Of a stretch of DNA of 64,000 bases, positions 12,730 to 25,446 are shown piece after piece. The translations under genes were made by a program, and so were the position numbers. The notes beneath the pieces are model-generated. The model saw only the letters and a program-made list of their open reading frames with translations, did not search any database and had not been told where the DNA came from. The stretch covers positions 44,509,321 to 44,573,320 of the forward strand of contig OY978529.1 of the NCBI GenBank assembly GCA_963854835.1. The letters run 5' to 3'. The stretch comes from Megamerina dolium. Taxonomy: Eukaryota; Arthropoda; Insecta; Diptera; Megamerinidae. Each line of letters opens with the position of its first letter. Positions within the stretch are counted from its first letter, which is position 1.

Positions 12730-13369
12730 GATTATTTACAATTAAGCAAAATTTTTACAAATTTTATAATTCATTTCTTTTAACATATTGGATATACGAA
12801 TAATTATATTCTTAACAACCGTAGAAAGTTGATGCAAAGATTTTTTCCATGATTACACAATATGCACATACGTTGAGCTACACTTCGATTTTTCCAAAAA
12901 AAAAAAAAAAAAAATATTTATGCAATGTACACATTTTCTTAGTTGTAAATTTTATTGGCAAAATATAAAACGGTATAATCAATGAAACTGTACAGTATTC
13001 TCACTTAGCATAGATTGCTTTGTTCAAATCGACAAATTATATGTTTTATGTTTTTCACTTCATTATTTAACTGAAATGGGATAGACCAGTATGATTATTG
13101 AATATCACTATGCATGTAATCACCATTTATATTTAAATTTTGTTTTTAAATTCAGAATCAAATTCCGTATTGTTAACAATATCGCTTTGAAATACACTTA
13201 ATTGAATGTAAAACTCGAAAATTTCATTTTCATTTGACAACATATGCACACACAAACCGATACTGAATTGCACAGATACTCCATGTCATGTAATTGTATT
13301 TTTAAGCGCTTTTATGCGGTAGCAACAAACATTGTTACTTCCGTTTCTTTGAGGTAAGTATTACTTCCT

Positions 13370-13400
13370 CACTCTCTCTCTCTCTCTCTCTCTTTCTCTC
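13370..13400 (+). repeat. (CT)n microsatellite
   Basis: About 31 bp of CT repeat with one TTT interruption, some 650 bp upstream of the nompC start codon. Confidence 0.9.
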
Positions 13401-14047
13401 TTCATATGTTCCCAATTCTATCACACATACATATATGTATGTATATATAGAATGGGCCAAAAAAATTCTATTTTTTCCAATATGCCGCTACTACGAAATT
13501 TCAACAACCGTAATCAACCAAAGTCTCAGAGTTTCTAATTGCAAATGCTAACAGCAAGTATTGGCTAACGTCTGTAATATCTGATGACTAAAATTTGAGC
13601 ATAGAAACTTTAGCTTACTTTATACATATCTACATAAATATCTTGAGACCGGATGCCACCTTGGTAACATGACGAAAACCTGCGCAGAGTTGATAAAATG
13701 TAAATTGGCGCGTTTTTTTTTTTTTTTTGTTTTTTTTTTGCACGCTATTCACATTATGATGTTGCTTCTTCTTTCATGTACGTACGACACGATTGTTTGT
13801 TTACAATTGTTGACTTGAGATTGTTTACCTATTTACCGTATTCTTCTTTTTGTGTGTTGCGTGCTCGAAAGAAGTAACATGCTTATTTTTTTAATGCTAA
13901 GAGGGCCATGAAGTGATAATGAAGTGCTGGAATTGAAATTTTTGTTAATTCTTAAAAATTTATTATTACGTTTTCCATTTATTTACTCTACTTTTCTAAT
14001 ATTAACAATTTGTTTACAAACAAAAACATATTTGTTTACTTTGTATG

Positions 14048-14076
14048 CGTGTGTCTGTGTGTGTGTGTGTGTGTGT
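14048..14076 (+). repeat. (GT)n microsatellite
   Basis: A GT/TG run with one CT interruption near its left end, in the nompC upstream region. Confidence 0.9.
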
Positions 14077-14172
14077 ACGTTAAAACTACATACCAATTAA
14101 ACAACAGTTTCGTTAAAATCTCTCTTTCTCTCTATCTCTTTTTCTCTCTATCTCTCTTTCTTCGGAATATTT

Positions 14173-14423
14173 CACTTTAAGCCTTGCTTGCAGCGTTGCC
14201 AGAAAGATGATTTATTGACATTTATTTTTTTTTCCATTTTTTGGGTCTATCGATATTGTCTGTATCAACTTTACACGACTTAATGTATGAAAATTTTTGG
14301 AATAATGTCACATTAATTCATGTATAGTTGTTACAGACAACATCGATATACCCATAAAATGGTTATAAATATAGATATCAATAAATCATCTTTCTGGCAA
14401 GGCTGCAAACAAGGCTTAAAGTG
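14173..14423. mobile_element. Foldback element with 46-bp inverted repeats
   Basis: The arms are 14173-14218 (starts CACTTTAAGCCTTGCTTGCA) and 14378-14423 (ends AAGGCTTAAAGTG). They are near-perfect inverted repeats with only a few mismatches. A second, inner inverted pair (TATCGATATTGTCTGTA versus TACAGACAACATCGATATA) extends the pairing, so most of the 251 bp could fold as one hairpin. No open frame and no clear target duplication were found. It is a non-autonomous MITE-like element of unassigned superfamily, about 1.4 kb upstream of nompC. Confidence 0.82.
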
Positions 14424-14685
14424 AGATAATGACAAAACAAATCTTCATTTTCACTGTTTGGATATTGTTGCAAACAAAGTTGGAGCAAAAACAAACAATA
14501 AGTTGTGCAACAAATGGGGTTTTCATTGCTCACATAAAAGAGCTTTATATCGAACATGTCGCAAAGTCCAACGTTGATATCAAAACGGACAACATCGTTA
14601 GCAGATGTTAGCATGGCTCACGCAACGTCATATGCTATACCAACACCACGCGACATGAAATTATATTAGTTTGTTATTGTGGCTG

Positions 14686-14906
14686 TCATCGGAGAGGACA
14701 CATTTAGGCGAGAAAGGGCTTTTGTGGCCTTTAAGATGTTTTTCGTGGCAAAATGTTACTGCCAGAACAATTGCTAATTGCTAAAAGTTACATGGACACT
14801 CTACGAAAGAAAAATCTTTTCGATATTAATGTTTTCACAGTCGGCGATGGAGCCCACGACTCACGGTTTAGAAAGCCAACGCACTAAACATTGAGCTACT
14901 GCCCTC
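14686..14906 (-). repeat. tRNA-derived SINE copy (diverged)
   Basis: Family blocks remain on the plus strand: CATGGCAAA-like GTGGCAAAATGTTACTGCC, GAACAATTGC, TACGAAAGAAAAATC, TTTTCGATATTAA, and a head with CCAACGCACTAAACATTGAG. The other copies carry AACGCACTAACCACTGAG in that position. Confidence 0.65.
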
Positions 14907-15312
14907 ACTGAAATTAAAATACCTTAATTTAACGGAAAATATGCGGAAATTCCGAAATGTATGGCATTATTCAATAAAATGGTGCATAATGATGAAATGT
15001 TAGATAATTGCAATCTGTTTCTAATATTGAACTAATTTAAGTTTAAGACCATTATAAGCAGGCTCTTAGAAGGCTTATAAGAAGGCTCTTATGTTTGAAG
15101 AGCACCATGTTGCACTCTTTAAAATACAATGTGCAACCAGCCATCTGCAGCATACTTACGTAAAATATTCGACACGCCCAATCCGCGCTTAAGTGCTAGG
15201 ATTTCAATTAGCAACGATAAAGATAAGGCTAACGCTCTTCTCATATATCGAACCACATGCCAAACAGGAAAAATCTGTGTGATTGTGTAAGGGATAAGGC
15301 ACTGATGAGCTC

Positions 15313-15617
15313 AGGGACCTACTTATTTTAGCAGGTTCCGAACTTCAGAACTCAGGCGACATCAATTTTTCTGAGCTTTGTCACTCAGTTCTTGTAGAAG
15401 TTTTTCCATTGCAAATTGTTACTGCCGGAAGAATTGCCCATTTCTCACCGATAGGTGGGTACAGTAAAAAAAAAAAAATAAATAAAATATTATTTTAGGT
15501 GGGTACAGTTCGAAAGAAAAATCTTTTCGATATTAAATTTGTTATGCTTCAGCCGGTGATTGAACCCACGGCCTACAGATCAGAAATCCAATACACTAAC
15601 CACTGAGCTACGGCACC
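15313..15617 (-). repeat. tRNA-derived SINE copy, best head
   Basis: Read on the minus strand, the head begins GGTGCCGTAGCTCAGTGGTT, which contains an A box (TAGCTCAGTGG). The B box GGTTCAATCACC follows about 40 nt later, the internal promoter layout of a tRNA-derived pol III element. The body continues through TTCGAACTGTACCCACCT, GGCAGTAACAATTTGC and GACAAAGCTCAG, and this copy ends at AAATAAGTAGGTCCC. An A-rich insertion of roughly 40 bp duplicates the GGTGGGTACAGT segment (15452-15510). Confidence 0.85.
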
Positions 15618-17832
15618 GAAGTAAGAATAGTAATCTAAAAAAAAGCTATGTCTTTTGTGTTTGAAGATGGGATATAGGTTCAAACAATACACTTCAGCAA
15701 AACGCGTAAAGTTCAATCTTGCTCATTACATTCTAATCGTAAAATTTGATGCGCGTCAAAGAATATATGAATAGGAAGCGCTTCTCTTTCGTATCTAAAG
15801 GGCTTATTTTGATGCGCTTCATTGGCGGGCTTTGAGTAGGCAATAGGCAGCGTTTCAAATCAGTGATTGTGACAAAATAGCAACCCGACATGGTGAGGGC
15901 ATTCAGTTGATGCCGAAGATTCATGCGGTGAGGCTGTGCTCGCGACTATTTTGTTAAGAATGTTCAGCAACCAATTAGAGTACAATTTATTGCTTATGAT
16001 TATGATAGAGAGAAAGAGAAATTCGCACAATTCCCTCTCTGCAGTACAACATACCGAAATTGTAATAGTATGAGTGTGCCCATCAAAGCGTATCAAAATC
16101 GCGTCAATGGAATCGCATCCAAAGCACATTGAGGGAAGCGAGAAGGACGCGCTTCCTCGTAATGACATGCCAATGATAAATTCAACGCTATTTGAAGGTA
16201 GAGCTATGCGATCAAAAACTGTTACCAATGTTTGTTGCATTATATGTTGTTGCAACGTCCACGCAACCTATGTAACATATGTAACAAATTTATATTTTAA
16301 TTTCATGAATGATCTCTCAATTAACCTATAATCTATATTCCACCACTAACTCCCATAAATTCAAATTTCAAATTTTAAACTAACATTTTAGATTAAAATT
16401 TATTAATAAAACAAATTGGGTACTTTATAGAATAATAAATTATGCATTATTTTTAATCAATTTTTTTTAACCAAAACTCATTACAATAATTATAACACTA
16501 TAATAATAATTATAATAATTATTTTTCTCTAATAAATTAAAATTACAATTACGATATGATAAATAGCACTAACAAAATTTGCGTTCACTGTACAGCAATC
16601 CACATTGAAAGACATTTCATTAGGGATGATGTCACAATAAAAAAATGCTATATAACAACCAAACAACCAAAGAAACAAACAACCAAAAACAAATCTTAAT
16701 AGAAAAATTAATTAATTTGAATCAATCTATATCAATCATATGTGTAAAAATGTAAAAATAATCGGATCAACCGATTTATAGACTGCACACCTATAGGTAT
16801 ACAAAAGCTAATATAAGCAGATTATAAACTTTAGGCGAAGATTTTTGCTTTGAATGCTCAATTACAAAATTGGAATTTTGATTTGTAAATGATTAATTTG
16901 TACCCATAAGTGGGGCACCAAAAGGAGTCACAAATCAGAATGGATTGTAGGACTTAGTTATGAATATGTCCTTCAACAGGTAATATGGTTCCCAGAAGAG
17001 GCAACCTTAGATCTCCATACACATATACAAGAGCAAGAGCAAGACTACGTTGCTTTAGCACCATCGATCAATCGGTCATTGCATTATGACTGCTTAAAAA
17101 GACTATACAAATAGATTTTACATCAGAAACACTCTAATATTTTATTTATAAAATAATATTTGTTTTATACAAATTTCCGGCACCTGTGCTTTCTTGCTAA
17201 GAACTATACTCTTTCTCTCTCTCTATACATATACATTTCTATATACATTTATGTACTCATTGATGTTTGTGATCTAATTTACATAAAAATGACTACACCC
17301 ATAAATTCATATCACATTTTGCATAATGTCAGGCGATTTTGATCATTTCTACTGTCTCTGCAAAGGCAAACAATTGTCCATTTATAATGGGAAGATACGA
17401 AAACAGCAAATATCTTTATTTCGCAGTGACCGCGTGTTTTGCTTAATGTGTTCCATTTTGATGTGTGTAACATAAATACGTTTGTTATGCCATTGTTCAA
17501 CACTATCGTGAATCTATTGTTGAATATTCAAAAACTATTAACATTAACATTACAAAAAGCCATTAACATTATCACACTAATAACAATACCAATAATAATA
17601 ATAATAACAATTTTATTATACACATGTACTGTGCGATACAACTATTGTCCTTTTGATGAATCATCATCTTACTTATCAAGCGAACGTACATACAACTCTT
17701 ATACAATACGATATACCATAATATAGAAGCAAGACACACCTTATTTAATAATATACTCTTATTTACAAAACACATACTATACATATGTACACACATATTC
17801 AGTACTTCATTCACAACAGTTGATGAAGCATA

Positions 17833-20800
17833 CTATTTCTGATGGTTTACGCGCTGCTTCTCATTTTGTTGAAACATGTCTCGTAATTTGAATTTTTGTA
17901 TTTTACCTGAAGCTGTCTTTGGAAATTCCTCAACTATACGCACATATCGTGGTATTTTAAAGTGGGCCAATCTTCCCTGAATGAATACACGTAGATCCTG
18001 TGCATTGAGTTGTGATGCATTCGATCGCAAACGTATGAATGCACATAGTTCCTCGCCCATACGTTCATCTGGAACACCGACAACCTAGAAATTGTATATT
18101 ATTGAGACAAACTCATTCATTCATATTCATTACAAAATATATTTATTTATATACATACATATGCCTCCAGAATATCCTTGTGGCTATTTAAATAATCTTC
18201 AATTTCTTTGGGGAAAATATTCTCACCACCACGAATGATTATATCCTTTTTACGGCCCACTATACGTCCAATGCCGTTTCTTTCTAAAATAAATTCATCT
18301 CTAAGATGCAAAAAAAAAAAGAAAATTATAAAGTATAGAATATATTATTGTAGTGGTTCACTCATTAAATTTTTAGTAAAGCAATATTTCATCATTTTAA
18401 ACTAAACACTCCACCAACCTATTTACTTAGAGTGCATTTTTAACTAATATTAATGACGATCTTGAATCAATGAAAAATGTACGTTATGTATGTGAAAAAA
18501 TTGGAACCCCTCTGCTACAACGATCGCAAAGTTAGTTACGAGGTGTCAACTTATGGCTCTCAACAGTGTCAGTTAGTGTTAAATGGTTTTGTATGGAGAT
18601 TTTATTATTATTATTATTATTATTGTTTTTTTTTTTTTTTTTTTTTTTGATAGAATAGCAATGAAAAATTGCCTTTATATGGGTTAATAATTCTTAAAAA
18701 ATCGTATCTTCTTATCCTAACGTTTTGAGGCGCCACAATGTTATTTAATTAAAAACGATAGCTTAAACTGGAGATATTGCGAAGGATCACTCTTGCTAAC
18801 AGGTTCTACTTTGGGATAAGTAAGCAATTGAGAAGACGGGCCTTCTCTTGAGCAACGAAAACCACACTCTACAAGTCTCTGATCTCACAGGCATGATGAC
18901 CTGTGCTTACATATGGCGCCGAAGCTTGGACAATTTCCACCTCAAATGAGTGAATGCTCGGAGTTTTCGAGAGAAAAGTCCTACGCAAGATCTTTGGACC
19001 TATTTACGTTGATGGCGAGTATCGAATAAGGTACAACCATGAGCTGTACGAGCTGTATGCCGATATTGACATAGTAAAGCGCATTAAAATCCAGCGGCTG
19101 CGCTGGCTAGTCGAGCGAATGGAAGAACACGCTCCAGCTAAGAAGGTGTTATATTCCGAACCCGCGGGAGGACGACGCAGAAGAGGAAGACCCAACCACC
19201 GGTGGAAGGACCAAGTACTGGAGAACCTGACGGCGTTTGGAATTTCTAACTGGCGCCAACAAGTGAAGGGTAGAGCTGGCTGGCGAAGCATGCTAGATTC
19301 GCCCTAAATCGATTTTCGGTTGTAGAGACCACATAAGTTAGTAAGTAATATTTCAGACTCGTTCTATGGCTAGCAAAAATGCTGAAGAAAACGAAAATAT
19401 AGAAGAAGCTGAAAGAAATTCCGACTTGGAAAAATAATTTTATATAAAAATGGAAAATACAGAAAACTCACAGACTACTCACAGATTAAAAAGACATAAT
19501 GACGGCACTTCGCAATTTCCGTGATTCGCCCTTAGAAGTATAAAAGTTCAAGGCGTATCAAAATGCCAATAATATTGCGAAAACCATTCATTCAAACTTT
19601 TAAAGCCACAGAAAAGATTTCATTAAGAAATCAAACAAGAAAAAACAAATTTAGTTCAATCTGGACTGGGCCATACGATGAGGACCATTAACACAACTAA
19701 ATTATAAACCCTGATATATGTATATCTCTTCTTCTTATGTGGCCATAACAATCAATGCTCGATTTAGGCTAAACATTTAATGCGGCGCCAGTCTTCTCTG
19801 TTCTTCGTTTGCTGGCGCCAATTGGATATTCCAAGCGCCCAACACTTGGTCCTTCCAACGGAGGTTTGGTCTTCTTCTCCGTCTTCCAGCGGGTGCCGAA
19901 TTTAATGCCGGGAACACACCTCGACCTCAGGATCATAGACCCAGCACACAGAATTAAGGTGAAGTTATTGCAAATAAAGCAGTTCCAAAATATTCAAGCC
20001 CACTGTATTCCTTCTTGTGGTTGGCCAAGAGCGTCCCCCAGCTGACGCTGTACAGCCTACCAAGGCGACTAATGACTAATACCCTAGGGTGTGATTTATT
20101 GAAAAACAAAAAAAACCTAAAATACTTTGCCATAGCACAGTATAAATTGTCGTTTTTGATATGTAAATTATAATTGCTCGAAATTATTTGCAGGCACGAA
20201 TGACATAAATGTCATTTTCTGATAGTCAATTTTCCATTTTAAAATTATGTTATCTCATTATTCAATATAAATTATACACATCTACAAAAAACACCTTATA
20301 TTAAAACTCTTCAGGACACAGTGTAATAATTTTTTTTTTTTTCTTCACATCAAAAACATGCAGACTTAGCAAAATACATGCCGATACAGCGAATACACAA
20401 ACCAAAATTTCAAATGTAAATAACATTAAAACACAAGATGGATATATCCCAGTGTTCATGGACAGCGTTCTAACAGCAAACATCAATTTGGCGTTGACGG
20501 TAACTTTCTCACGGTTCTCATTTCTAATTTCTAACTAAAACATTTTTATTTGGCGCCCCATGTAGTGCATTAAATTTTAACAACAGAGAATTCGAGTGAA
20601 ATGGGTCTTCTTAAGAAGCCTGATGACTATTTCACATTAAACACTTTAGCACACATATTACAGACACCTGGTAAATTCCTACTCAAGTGGACGCTGTTTA
20701 TAGAAGCAAAAGAAGCGGAGCGAAAGAAGTCGATGGACTTCTTCAATAAAGACAAGATTAAATGGTGTGTGGCCTGATTTAAACATTTTAGAACGATCGG

Positions 20801-23591
20801 AGGAGATGGGATATATTACGGTTCTCTTGGGAACACATTCCTTTTTCGTAAAGGTAGTCTTCATTCCCAAACAAGGTACTAAAGCGTCGGATTTAACCAA
20901 GCGTCCTTCGTCTTTAAAACGCTTGCATATCGTTCGCCAACTGAATGATTCCATTCCACAGAGCAAAAGTTGCTTCACACTGCTTAGTCATCAAGATTGA
21001 AAAAACCCTTCACTTAGAAGGAAATTGTTTTATGTGAGTATGTATATTTAGAGAGAAAGAAATTATATATTCTCTGATCAGCGCCTTAGTATACATATGG
21101 ATCATTGAACGATGTCCATTGCTTAGGTTTTTGGTTGCCGATGTCGATAACGATAGTTTGGTTAGGAAAAAATATATGAGCTTGGTTATAATGACATTGG
21201 TTACGCTGATGATTCAGAAATCATTGTAATTACCAAGTACGGCGTAACACTTACTGAAATTATACAGTCTGTGCTTCGAGAAGTACAAAATTGGTGAATC
21301 TCACAAGATATCTCAGTTAACACTCACAAGATAATCCTTGTGTCATTCACTTAAAAATATCACACCAACTTGGATCCAATTACAACTCACATTAGCCGTT
21401 GAGGAGGTGGTGGGACTTATTCTACTGCAAATCATTATTAGAATTACGTACAGACTTCCGCAACGAGATTTCTATCATTTCGATCGAGTGATCTTCGCAA
21501 CAAGACAGGAGTGGGAAGATCCCATATCTCCCATACTGAAAGTCTCAATTGATTTACAGATGGGTTTAGGATGGACGGTGGCACTGGTGCGCTTGTATTT
21601 GGTTCACACATCAGAGTCCCTTTGGGTTCTTAGTCGAGTGTGTTCACAGCGGAGGTTCTGGGAATTGCAACTTGTGCAAAAATAATCTAAAATTCTTCCA
21701 TACACTATAGAGCATGTCCACTTTAACATGGTCACACTGACCTGGGCTCTGGGTCATCACGGATATTAAATTGCAGACCAATTGGCCGGGTGGAGCTCAG
21801 CACTTCATTACTTTGTCCAAGAATCATACCCGTTCACTAGTTGAAGATTAGGCGAAAACCCTTTGGAACTCCCACTGGTATACGGTTTTATATTGTTTAA
21901 CCAAACCTATAACATACACTGTGTGACATGCCATGCAAATTTCCAAGCAAAATAAATAATCAAACGAAATACAGAAATGTGAACAACAACTTTGGTTTTT
22001 AGCTACATATATTCATTGATATTGGTTTATTATTGAATCTGTTCTCATAAGAAAGTGAGATTTCTAGATGAGACTATTTACCCAGTTTTAAGCCATCCAT
22101 CCATGGTTAACATTTCTCTCGTCTTCTCATTATCTTCAAAGTAGCCGCTCATAGTGAAATATCCACGTACACACAATTCACCCGATTGACCAAATTTTAC
22201 AGTCTTTCCGTGATCATCGATAACTTTCGCTTCACCATGCTCAAATATTCTACCGACCGATAGCATGGCTGTCTCTTCTGGTTCTGTGCCATCTTGTGCG
22301 AATATTGCTGATGCCGTTTCAGACATACCATAGGCAATGCGCATTTCTTTTAAACCGAAAACTCGTTTGACCTCATGGAATATATCCGGCGCACAGGGTG
22401 AACCCCCAACCAAGCCTATACTTAAGCTGTGCATCGATTTCTGTTGTTCGCATTGCTTCTCCAACATATCTACAAACATAGTGGGTGTACCCACAATACC
22501 ATTACAACTCTCACTCTCAATAGCTTCTAAGGTTGAGGTAGCATTAAATGTCGCACTTGGCATCACCAATGTTGCACCGTGATCTAATGCGGCAATTAGA
22601 ATTGCCAAACCGAAAGCATGAAACATTGGTACCGTCAAGCATAAGTGCATATGAATTTTATCAAAATGCAGATATTTACCAAAAGAATGACTCACATTGA
22701 CATAACTTAAATGCGTCAGCAGTGCGGCTTTTGGCTTGCCTGTCGTACCAGAGGTAAATTGTATATTACATGGTGTTTCAGGAGAAATTTCGGATAAATT
22801 TTGTTGTAGATAGCCAATGTCACGTGAACATACTGCTGGTTCAGCAAACATAAGTTCATCATAATTCAGAAATTCATTATGATCTGTTGTACCTGCCGAT
22901 TGTATTAAAATCCTCTCTAACATTGGTAATTGTGTATCCTTTATTATTTCATCTGGTTTCTTATGGTGAGGAAGAATTTCTTTTAGAATGCGATAGAAAT
23001 TTTGCTTGCCACATTTATCCATTGTGATCAATATTTTGACGTTTGCTTTTTTCAAAGCGTACGTAAAATCTTGCGCTTGCAAAGAAGGATTTATACAAAC
23101 TAAGGGAAAACCGCCTAAAGCAGCAGCCAAAAAACTGATATACCAATGCGTAGTATTCGGTGCCCAAATGCCTAAATGTTCTCCCCTCTGTAAGCCCAAT
23201 TCCTTAAGTTTGACAGCTAAAATTTCAGCTTCCGAAGCGACCTCTACAAAACTTAATCTTTTATTCTCATGGCATGATACAATGGCCAGACGTTTGCCGT
23301 ACTTCTCAACCGCCCGATACACTTGTTCACCCAAATTCCTATATATCAGTGGTTCTTTGCCAATTCGATGAAAATATGCGGAACCATCTGAGTAACTACA
23401 ATTATAATGGAAAAAAAAGAATGAATTATAAATTGCCTTCCATACACTCGTCGGTGTGTGTTCATCCATTCGTACTTTCTTTGTAAACGCTTTATCGAAA
23501 TGCTGCGAAAAAATAATGTTTCATTATGACAAAAACCACCTTTGTACCGCAAGGTCGACAAGCCTCGTCGCATTAATAATTCAAGATGCAT
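17833..23591 (-). CDS. ACSF2-type acyl-CoA synthetase, minus-strand paralogue
   Basis: The predicted enzyme activates medium-chain fatty acids to acyl-CoA via an acyl-adenylate, probably in mitochondria. Exons: 23446-23591, 22082-23395, 18159-18300, 17833-18084. They total 1854 nt and 617 aa (human ACSF2 is about the same length). Exon 1 starts MHLELLMRRGLSTLRYKGG, is Arg-rich with few acids, and suits a mitochondrial presequence. The AMP-binding P-loop FTSGTTGKPKAA is near residue 262 and YGMSETAS near 404. WLKTGDEF spans the exon 2/3 junction, followed by [18 protein letters not shown]. The C-terminal catalytic Lys motif is PKTASGKIQKF. Intron 1 is only about 50 nt, and intron 3 (3.8 kb) is filled with retroelement debris. 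It is the most diverged of the three local paralogues and is transcribed away from them. Confidence 0.93.
18765..19346 (+). mobile_element. RTE-like non-LTR retrotransposon 3' end
   Basis: The copy starts within the thumb/C-terminal part of reverse transcriptase (NRFYFGISKQLRRRALS, TTLYKSLI, LTYGAEAWTISTS). It continues LGVFERKVLRKIFGPIYVDG, then ELYELYADIDIVKRIKIQRL, GRRRRGRPNHRWKDQVLENL and NWRQQVKGRAGWRSMLDSP, with a stop at 19305-19307. The 3' UTR CGATTTTCGGTTGTA and an ACATAAGTTAGTAAGTAA tail follow. A few stops and one small deletion show decay. Confidence 0.82.
19733..19905 (-). mobile_element. RTE-like 3' end, antisense fragment
   Basis: The reverse complement gives the family's 3' end: GGAAGACGGAGAAGAAGACC, AAGGACCAAGTGTTGGGCGC, TGGCGCCAGCAAACGAAGAAC, TAAATGTTTAGCCTAAATCG and TTATGGCCACATAAG. 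It lies about 390 bp from the sense copy at 18765-19346, forming an inverted pair. Confidence 0.78.
21150..21900 (+). mobile_element. Jockey-like non-LTR retrotransposon remnant
   Basis: The reverse transcriptase catalytic box is readable as IGYADDSEIIVITKYGVTLT followed by EIIQSVLREVQNW and ISQDISVNTHKIILVSF. This corresponds to the YADD motif and the downstream region of Jockey-type elements. Further right, fragments in shifting frames (TDGFRMDGGTGALVFGS, FTAEVLGIATCAK) resemble the RNase H domain. It is heavily broken. Confidence 0.7.
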
Positions 23592-24635
23592 TCTATGGGT
23601 ACTTAATTATATCGATCGTATGTAGTATACTTTATAGTCTTACGCGACGCGAATGTGTTGTTAATTCATGTATCGCTCTAATCAAACTGAACATTTATAT
23701 TATTGGAGCTATTTATAATTCACTCTAAAACGGTACCAACCTACATTAAACATATCTCTAACTTCTTATGATTTAAAAGAGATGTTAGCATATTTTTTAT
23801 GCCCAACAATGGTGTCTACGATTTTTTACAGAAGGTGGTTATCAGACAAGAGCTAGAAAACACCACAAAGTTGAACTTTTCCAAACAGTCTCCACCTTAC
23901 CATATCTAAGGAAATGAAAAATTATACGAAAATAATATATATACTTGACTATACATTAAAAGGTGCATCTTAATATATACTACTTACAATTAATTGCATA
24001 GAAATTGTTATCTTCATATTCATGTTCCATTCATTTAACAAAAAATTTAACAAATTCACCCCAACAACATATTTGATCATTAATGAAGCTAACTATTTAA
24101 TTTATAAAATTTATTTTAAAAATCATAAATTTAATTCAAGAAAACATCAAATAAATGCTGTGACAGAAAACAGTAATGCTTAAAATCGATTATATGAATT
24201 TTAGAAGAATATATTCAAATTCTCAAGTTGAGGCCAAAGAAGATCAAGATCAGTATTTAAAGTGAAAGTCAGGAAAAAAATAAAATCTTTTTTCAAAAGG
24301 TTCTGACAGTATAAATTTCCTATTGAAAACTTCTAAAACAGCCATGCTCAAAAAGTTATGTCACAATTTTCTTTTGTTTCTAATAGTTGCTATAATATTT
24401 TTATAGCAAAATATTTCGTAGAAAACAAAATTATTTTTCCGAATTAAAATTTTACGGAGGAGATATTCGTGATTTCAGAGAGCAATGTTTGAAGGGAAAA
24501 CTTCAGTCCGAAATGTTATTCACGGTTTTGGGTGTATAAAGACTTTAATTTCTCAAATCAAAAGAGAGATAACTCCATGTCTGAGAAATTGTGACAAAAA
24601 ACTAAATACAAAATTATCTCCCGATTTCAGTCTTA

Positions 24636-24837
24636 TGCTGCAACTAGCCACCGACGTAGCGTACGTACGTACCGCCCGTACGTAAGAACATACAAAATTG
24701 CATTGATTTTCTCCGCTCCGAGCAACGTCTACGTCACCGTCATACGGTGGTGAGTTTTCGTTAACACGACATTCCCATAAGATAGGTCGTGTCAGCTGAC
24801 ACGTTCTACGTTTTTACGTCGGTGGCTAGTTGCAGCA
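24636..24837. mobile_element. MITE with 23-bp perfect TIRs, TTA duplication
   Basis: The element is 202 bp. Its terminal repeats, 24636-24658 (starts TGCTGCAACTAGCCACCGAC) and 24815-24837, are perfectly inverted over 23 bp. TTA sits immediately outside both ends (24633-24635, 24838-24840). A 3-bp TWA duplication is characteristic of PIF/Harbinger elements, so this is probably a Harbinger-type MITE. The interior has palindromic CGTACGTACGTACC motifs and no coding capacity. A diverged relative is interrupted at 33836. Confidence 0.85.
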
Positions 24838-25261
24838 TTACTCTCTTAATCGCTCATTCAAAAAACTAACTTAATATGCACGCTCTAACTTATAATTAGC
24901 AAAAGATAAGTGATTTTTTAGGTATACAATATAATAATCTAAATGTACAAGTATATGTTCTCATTAAGTTTGCTATCTCTTACACTTATCACACTCGTAT
25001 TTATTAGAACTTTATTTATACTTCATAACAATGCTAGTCAAAATTGCTCCCGCATACATTTTACTGAGTGTTGATTGATAATTTAATAATTTTTGTTTAA
25101 CTTGGTAATTTTTTGCATGGTTCATTTTGCATTTTTGAATGCTCTATTTACTATTTCTCGTGGTTTGCGTGATTTTATTCCACTATATTTTATACTACAT
25201 TTTATAAACATGCAATTTTTTAAGTATTATTTTTGTATTACATATTTAGCTATTTAGTTGT

Positions 25262-25446
25262 GTGGCACTTATTTAAGACAGTTTCGACATCGAGCTTTGT
25301 CACAGGGTTCTTTAGAAGCGTCTAGTCGTGTTAAAATATTACTGTCAATTGTTTGCCGGCATTTGGATCGAAAAGAATACCTCGATCAGGGTTTAATCAC
25401 CTAGGACGCCAAAAGTATGGTTATATCGCACCAGAAACCACTGACT
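25262..25446 (-). repeat. tRNA-derived SINE copy, shortened
   Basis: The blocks GAGCTTTGTCACAGGGTTCTT, AATATTACTGTCAATTG, GGATCGAAAAGAATA and the B-box-like complement AGGGTTTAATCACC occur in the family order on the plus strand. The copy is therefore on the minus strand. Confidence 0.7.

Larger units (their letters stand above)
12730..17832. other. Intergenic: nompC upstream to ACSF2-like 3' end
   Basis: This 5.1 kb lies between the nompC start codon and the stop codon of the minus-strand ACSF2-like gene. It should hold the nompC promoter and 5' UTR, but no motif could be fixed. It contains CT and GT microsatellites, a 251-bp foldback element and two SINE copies, all listed separately. No further coding region was recognised. 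Confidence 0.55.
18301..22081. other. Intron of the minus-strand ACSF2-like gene
   Basis: The intron contains (TTA)n/poly-T near 18604-18650, two RTE-like 3' ends in opposite orientation and a Jockey-like remnant. The stretch 19906-21150 has no element I could name, and its small open frames lack family signatures. Confidence 0.6.

Noticed and set aside
15540..15617. A functional tRNA gene on the minus strand
   Set aside because: The A and B boxes are present, but the same sequence recurs with a conserved non-tRNA body in other copies, so it is a SINE head.
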